9,407 nt of DNA from JADJNW01 sp964596135 (GTDB lineage: Bacteria > Bacteroidota > Bacteroidia > Chitinophagales > Saprospiraceae): NCBI GenBank assembly GCA_964596135.1, contig CAZQTF010000155.1, positions 1 through 9,407 on the forward strand, read 5' to 3'. The notes under the pieces were generated by a model. It was not told the DNA's origin. It worked only from the letters and a program-made list of their open reading frames with translations, and did no database searches. The position numbers were made by a program, and so were the translations under genes. This document shows, in pieces, positions 6,146 to 9,407 of the stretch. Every line of letters starts with the position of its first letter. Position 1 is the stretch's first letter.

Positions 6146-6922
6146 ATGAAATTTTTTAAATATCAGGGCACAGGCAATGATTTCGTGATGATTGACCAGC
6201 GTGAAGAGCAGTATCTCACCCGAGAGGATGTCGCCAAAATCGAGCACCTGTGTCACCGGCGCTTTGGCATCGGCGCGGATGGCTTGATTTTGCTGCAAAA
6301 CCACGAGGGTTATGATTTTGAAATGGTTTATTTCAACTCTGACGGGCGGGAAAGTTCGATGTGCGGCAACGGTGGGCGTTGTATTGTGGCTTTTGCCAAA
6401 CAATTAGGTATTATTAAAGAAAAAGCTCATTTCTTGGCGATTGATGGTGAGCATGAAGCGATTATCCGCTCTGATGGCTGGGTAGAGTTGAAGATGACCG
6501 ATGTGGCAGATATTGAAATCGGAACAAGTTTTTTCTATCTGAACACTGGCTCGCCGCATTATGTGACCTTTGTTGATGACCTTGATGATGTGGATGTCGT
6601 CAGAGAGGGGCGCGCCGTGCGCTACAATGATCGTTTTAAAGAAGCGGGAACAAATGTGAATTTCGTGCAAACCAACGCTGAGGGGATCACCGTAGCCACC
6701 TATGAACGCGGCGTGGAAGACGAGACGCTTTCTTGTGGTACGGGCGTCACGGCGGCAGCGATCGCGCAGTATCTGAAATCAGGAAACAACAGGACCCGCA
6801 TCCCCATCCGCGTGAAAGGCGGCAATCTGGAAGTGCGCTTTGAGCCTGAAAACGGCAGTTTCACTAATATTTGGCTTTGTGGGCCAGCTACTTTGGTATT
6901 CGAAGGTGACATTCAATTTTAG
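6146..6922 (+). CDS. dapF: Diaminopimelate epimerase
   Basis: A complete 258-residue cytoplasmic, cofactor-independent epimerase that converts LL- to meso-diaminopimelate. Meso-diaminopimelate is the precursor of lysine and of the cross-linking residue of Gram-negative peptidoglycan. The two catalytic cysteines are both present in their family motifs: Cys73 in SMCGNGGR and Cys197 in LSCGTG. Substrate-binding stretches are also intact: GTGNDFV (8-14), NTGSPHYV (133-140), TNVNF (169-173) and YERGVEDET (186-194). The two mirrored half-domains of the fold are complete, but at 258 residues the protein is shorter than the E. coli enzyme (about 274). The ATG at 6146 starts directly with the first beta strand (MKFFKYQGTGND), so the start is secure despite no Shine-Dalgarno. 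It follows the small membrane protein by 46 bases and ends before a strong bidirectional terminator. Other lysine-pathway genes are not in the window. Confidence 0.98.
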   Translation: MKFFKYQGTGNDFVMIDQREEQYLTREDVAKIEHLCHRRFGIGADGLILLQNHEGYDFEMVYFNSDGRESSMCGNGGRCIVAFAKQLGIIKEKAHFLAIDGEHEAIIRSDGWVELKMTDVADIEIGTSFFYLNTGSPHYVTFVDDLDDVDVVREGRAVRYNDRFKEAGTNVNFVQTNAEGITVATYERGVEDETLSCGTGVTAAAIAQYLKSGNNRTRIPIRVKGGNLEVRFEPENGSFTNIWLCGPATLVFEGDIQF

Positions 6923-6927
6923 AAAAT

Positions 6928-6967
6928 AAACGAGCCCTGATTTTTCAAGGCTCGTTTGTTCTTTTTT
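6928..6967. terminator. Bidirectional terminator between dapF and the serine hydrolase
   Basis: Arms 6928-6936 and 6949-6957 pair perfectly (9 bp, AAACGAGCC/GGCTCGTTT). They are followed inward by one imperfect pair (6937 with 6948) and three more pairs around a 4-base loop. The imperfect pair is C-A on the plus strand and G-U on the minus strand, so the minus-strand hairpin has 13 continuous pairs. Plus transcripts run into GTTCTTTTTT and minus transcripts into ATTTTCT. The stem begins 5 bases after the dapF stop and lies 8 bases past the serine hydrolase stop, so it serves both convergent genes. Confidence 0.9.
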
Positions 6968-8399
6968 AGTTTTTCTGCAAATTTGCTAAGCGCATTTTTG
7001 CGAATCCGTCATTTGGATCTATCTCCAATGCTTTGGTAAAGTATTTGATAGCAGTATCATGATCCTTTTGATATGCATGCATTTCAGCTAAATGATTCCA
7101 AACCCAGGCGGAATTTGGAAACAACAATGCTGTAGCTTCCGCCAATTGCATGGACTCTTGCAGCATGCCGATACGCGCCAGCATGTCACTTGCCCGAAGC
7201 AAATCATCGGGGGCATTGGCTGCGTTAAAACCATTTTTTGTCAAAAATGCATTCACATCTGCACACACGGCAGTCGCGCCGTCCTGTTCGATCGCTTTTG
7301 CCAAAAACAAATCAGGCGTTTGTCGGATGGGGTCGGGCTGTTTGCCATGCAAAACCTTGAATATGCTGTTGAACATTGGCGTGAGCCAAATCCGCCGGTT
7401 GGCTAACACAATAATGATGTATCCATCCTCCCTGATTTGTAAATTAGAGGTAAATGCTTTGCCACCGCCGCCATGCCCATAAATCCTGCCATTTGGCGTT
7501 TCTTTGATCTGAAACCCATACGCATAACCAGGATCGGGGAATGGAAGTTTCGGATTCCACATTAGCGCTCGCGTTTCAGGGCGAAGCAACTGGTCTCCGA
7601 TCAGCGCTTTGGCAAACTTATAAATGTCGCCGGACGTGATGTACGTACCTCCATCTGAAAAGGCGGGCCATTCGGCATCCATGTTGTTTACAGCTTTGCC
7701 GGGCGTGAATTTGTAATACGGAATTGCTTCGTGTGGCGGCGTGATCGGTACGGGAAAACGGCTCTCGGTACGGGTGTTGCTCATTGTCAGGGGCTGCAGT
7801 AATTGCTTTCGCAAATACGACCAGTAATCCATCCCGGTAATTTGTTCAATTATTTTTCCGAGCACAATAAAGCCGGAATTGGAATACTCAAATTGTTTCC
7901 CTGGCGTGTCGAATGCCAAAGGCATATCCATTACGAGTTGCATGACGCTGTCGAGACAGGTCAAGCCAGCCAGGCGAGTTTCGTATTGTGGATGTTCCAT
8001 ATAGCTGGTCAAACCGGAGCTATGCGTAAGCAAATGATGAATCGTGATCCTGTCTCCATTCGGAATGTGGTATGCCGGCAAATACCGATTAATCGGAACG
8101 TCCAGTTGCACTTTGCCTTGTTCTATCAATTGCATCATCAATACCGAGGTAAATGTTTTTCCCATCGAAGCCATGTTGAAGCGAGTATTCAACTCATTGG
8201 GCAGACGTTGTTCTTCATCGGCGTAGCCAAACGCTTTGTGGTAAAGAATTTGGTCGTTTTTTGCCACTAAAACCGTACCGGCGAAATACTGTGCCTCTAC
8301 GACTTGTTGAACAATATTGTCAATCTGGCTGGTGATGTTTTGTGCAGAAAGCACCCTCGTGGCAACGAACGCCACGAGTAAAAAGGAAATTCTTTTCAT
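6966..8399 (-). CDS. Secreted serine hydrolase (beta-lactamase class C/PBP4*-type) with C-terminal TPR
   Basis: A complete 477-residue protein of the class C beta-lactamase/penicillin-binding protein superfamily. An N-terminal signal peptide (1-19, ending VLSA) sends it to the periplasm or outside. The hydrolase domain spans about 25-350. The nucleophile motif SxxK is S78-M-G-K81, the second motif YxN is Y172-S-N174, and HGG at 309-311 takes the place of the KTG box. The GYAYGFQIKE segment (291-300) is typical of the esterase/peptidase branch rather than true resistance enzymes. After a linker come helical pairs, with one clear TPR at 434-467 (ending ALEIDPND) and a weaker one at 398-430. The TPR suggests protein-protein contact, or recruitment to a cell-surface complex. 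Likely substrates are peptides, D-amino-acid compounds or esters; none can be named. The ATG at 8399 gives a textbook signal peptide (MKRISFLLVAFVA), so the start is secure. It is a single-gene unit ended by the terminator shared with dapF. Confidence 0.93.
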   Translation of the reverse strand: MKRISFLLVAFVATRVLSAQNITSQIDNIVQQVVEAQYFAGTVLVAKNDQILYHKAFGYADEEQRLPNELNTRFNMASMGKTFTSVLMMQLIEQGKVQLDVPINRYLPAYHIPNGDRITIHHLLTHSSGLTSYMEHPQYETRLAGLTCLDSVMQLVMDMPLAFDTPGKQFEYSNSGFIVLGKIIEQITGMDYWSYLRKQLLQPLTMSNTRTESRFPVPITPPHEAIPYYKFTPGKAVNNMDAEWPAFSDGGTYITSGDIYKFAKALIGDQLLRPETRALMWNPKLPFPDPGYAYGFQIKETPNGRIYGHGGGGKAFTSNLQIREDGYIIIVLANRRIWLTPMFNSIFKVLHGKQPDPIRQTPDLFLAKAIEQDGATAVCADVNAFLTKNGFNAANAPDDLLRASDMLARIGMLQESMQLAEATALLFPNSAWVWNHLAEMHAYQKDHDTAIKYFTKALEIDPNDGFAKMRLANLQKN

Positions 8400-8425
8400 A
8401 AGTCGGATGTTTTTTTATTAATAGA

Positions 8426-8446
8426 CGAAAATACGAAGCGTTTCGT
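8426..8446 (-). promoter_or_regulatory. Possible serine hydrolase promoter with an adjacent inverted repeat
   Basis: On the minus strand TATTTTCG (8426-8433) lies 26 bases before the ATG and fits the TAnnTTCG variant seen before the small membrane protein. Immediately upstream, ACGAA and TTCGT (8433-8437 and 8442-8446) form a 5-bp inverted repeat with a 4-base loop, placed where an operator in the -7/-33 spacer would be. No clear -33 TTTG is seen. Confidence 0.35.
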
Positions 8447-8565
8447 TGTAAAAAGGGGGTAGCATATTGATGTGAATTTTACAAACAGGGAGATGACGAC
8501 ATAAAAATTTGGCAACAATAAGCAGATAGAGGACGTTTCAAGCGACCGGAAATCAGCCTCCAGCC

Positions 8566-9210
8566 TTAATCCAGTAGTTTTTCCTTAATTGCTTTCAGAA
8601 TCGCTTCCGTTTTGGAATTCACCTGCAGTTTGTCGTAGATACTGCGGATATGCGAACGCACCGTATCAATGCTGATATCGAGTTCATCGGCAATGAGTTT
8701 ATAGCTGTAGCCTTTCATCAAGCCGCGCAGAATATCCAGTTCGCGAGGGGAAAGATGATAATCATCGCTTTTGGTTTTGGGCTGCTGTTGAAAAAATTGT
8801 AATATCTTGCGGGCAACGTTTGCCGTCATCGGCGAACCTCCGTTGTGAACATCAAAAATTGCCTGAATGATCTCCGAAGGGGGCGTGTGCTTGAGCAGAT
8901 AGCCGTTGGCGCCGTTGCGAATCGCCTGGAAAATCCGCTCCTCATCGTCAAAAACGGTGAGCATCATGACCTGGGTCTTGGGGGCAATTGCCTTTACAAC
9001 CGCGGTCGCTTCAATGCCAGTGATGCCGGGTAAGTCAATATCCATCAGTACGACATCCGGTTGAAGCGTATTTATTTGCTCTTTGATGCGCAAACAATCG
9101 CCAAAAGAGCCAAGCAACTTCAGCTCGGGTGTCGCCTGGATGAGAAAGGTCATACCTTCGCGAAGGTCGCGGTTGTCCTCGTAGATAACTACTTTAATTG
9201 ATTTTTCCAT
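8566..9210 (-). CDS. NarL/FixJ-family two-component response regulator
   Basis: A 214-residue cytoplasmic DNA-binding regulator, numbered from the ATG at 9210. The receiver domain (about 4-122) has all phosphorylation residues: acidic pair Glu11-Asp12, phospho-acceptor Asp57 in LMDIDLPG, switch Thr85 and Lys107 in YLLKHTPP. A Gln-rich linker (about 136-148) leads to a LuxR-type helix-turn-helix at 152-207 (LSPRELDIL start, TVRSHIRSIYDKLQV recognition helix). The frame opens at an ATG at 9255, adding 15 residues. I reject that start because the receiver fold normally begins within a few residues of the N-terminus. Also, an exact TAnnTTTG box (9219-9226) falls inside the added stretch. The partner histidine kinase is not in the window, so the signal and targets are unknown. 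No good terminator is seen in the 166 bases between its stop and the serine hydrolase start. Confidence 0.93.
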   Translation of the reverse strand: MEKSIKVVIYEDNRDLREGMTFLIQATPELKLLGSFGDCLRIKEQINTLQPDVVLMDIDLPGITGIEATAVVKAIAPKTQVMMLTVFDDEERIFQAIRNGANGYLLKHTPPSEIIQAIFDVHNGGSPMTANVARKILQFFQQQPKTKSDDYHLSPRELDILRGLMKGYSYKLIADELDISIDTVRSHIRSIYDKLQVNSKTEAILKAIKEKLLD

Positions 9211-9218
9211 ATTATTTA

Positions 9219-9226
9219 CAAAAGTA
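9219..9226 (-). promoter_or_regulatory. Possible -7 element of the response regulator gene
   Basis: TACTTTTG on the minus strand is an exact match to the Bacteroidota TAnnTTTG -7 consensus. Only 8 bases separate it from the preferred ATG at 9210, so the message would start at or almost at the start codon. No -33 TTTG is found 17-23 bases further upstream, which keeps confidence low. Confidence 0.4.
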
Positions 9227-9309
9227 CGATTAAAATTAGCTGTACGGAATCGCATCTTAATGTGAACGGCCTGTGCTGAATACGATTTAATCTAAGTTGC
9301 TAATTGTTG

Positions 9310-9337
9310 TAGTACTTTGACTAACTTTTTGACAAAA
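9310..9337 (-). repeat. 28-base exact repeat, copy 2, upstream of the response regulator
   Basis: Identical over 28 bases to 3988-4015 and in the same orientation, again on the upstream side of a minus-strand gene. Here it lies 99 bases before the preferred response regulator start, compared with 4 bases before the monooxygenase. To its right, TTTTTATTTTGC (9353-9364) resembles TTTTTATCTTGC (4045-4056) right of copy 1, but at a different distance (15 bases against 29). Similarity may therefore extend beyond the exact core. No gene is supported in 9256-9407. Confidence 0.7.
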
Positions 9338-9407
9338 TGAACCGATCTAAAGTTTTTATTTTGCAAAAAGGGCTATGCTGTAAATATAAAAGCACCCGAT
9401 TGTCTAA

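Noticed and set aside
8400..8565. Terminator for the response regulator
   Set aside because: I found only direct AGCC copies and no stable inverted arms followed by a minus-strand U-tract.
9337..9407. Open reading frame starting at the ATG overlapping the second 28-base repeat and running off the window (23 codons)
   Set aside because: The residues are basic and featureless, the frame is very short, and the start lies inside a repeat. There is no support beyond the absence of a stop.
1..9407. Defence system, phage, transposase, CRISPR array, tRNA or rRNA
   Set aside because: All large frames have assigned housekeeping or stress families, no evenly spaced repeat array exists, and I recognised no tRNA-like or rRNA sequence by eye.

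Overview
The window looks like ordinary chromosome from a Bacteroidota bacterium, probably a Saprospiraceae-like lineage (moderate confidence for the phylum, low for the family). Three things point there. None of the start codons has a convincing Shine-Dalgarno sequence. Sites resembling the Bacteroidota -7 element (TAnnTTTG or TAnnTTCG) precede several genes. The gene types (HtrA ending in a Tyr-rich tail, a secreted class C-type serine hydrolase with a TPR tail, and an acyl-CoA carboxylase beta subunit standing alone) are common in that phylum. Base composition is even, and I see no sign of recent transfer, phage, insertion sequence, CRISPR or structural RNA.

Layout, left to right. Bases 1-82 hold no gene; all three plus frames have a stop within the first 15 bases. 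A DJ-1/PfpI protein (83-658, +) of the DJ-1D/glyoxalase III-like type comes first and ends at a perfect 17-bp palindrome (663-699). Three genes on the minus strand follow: a methylcrotonyl-CoA-carboxylase-type carboxyltransferase (707-2341), a flavin-containing monooxygenase (2640-3983) and a periplasmic HtrA/DegP protease (4168-5601). They are separated by 298 and 184 bases. Each gap contains a hairpin that folds best as minus-strand RNA, so the three genes are probably separate transcription units. The 270-base divergent gap 5602-5871 separates htrA from a plus-strand pair: a 75-residue single-span membrane protein of unknown function (5872-6099) and dapF (6146-6922), an enzyme of lysine and peptidoglycan-precursor synthesis. 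dapF converges on a secreted serine hydrolase with a TPR tail (6966-8399, -), with a bidirectional terminator between them. A NarL/FixJ response regulator (8566 to about 9210, -) closes the annotated part. The last 150 bases hold no gene I can support but carry the second copy of an exact 28-base repeat whose first copy lies just upstream of the monooxygenase start.

The genes do not form one pathway. They are housekeeping or stress functions: carbonyl detoxification or chaperoning, branched-chain acyl-CoA metabolism, envelope proteolysis, diaminopimelate synthesis and signalling. I found no evidence of a new multi-gene system. The items most worth a second look are non-coding: the 28-base repeat upstream of two minus-strand genes, the long palindrome at 663-699, and the two related terminators. 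Among proteins, the 14-residue insertion in the carboxyltransferase and the unassigned small membrane protein upstream of dapF stand out.
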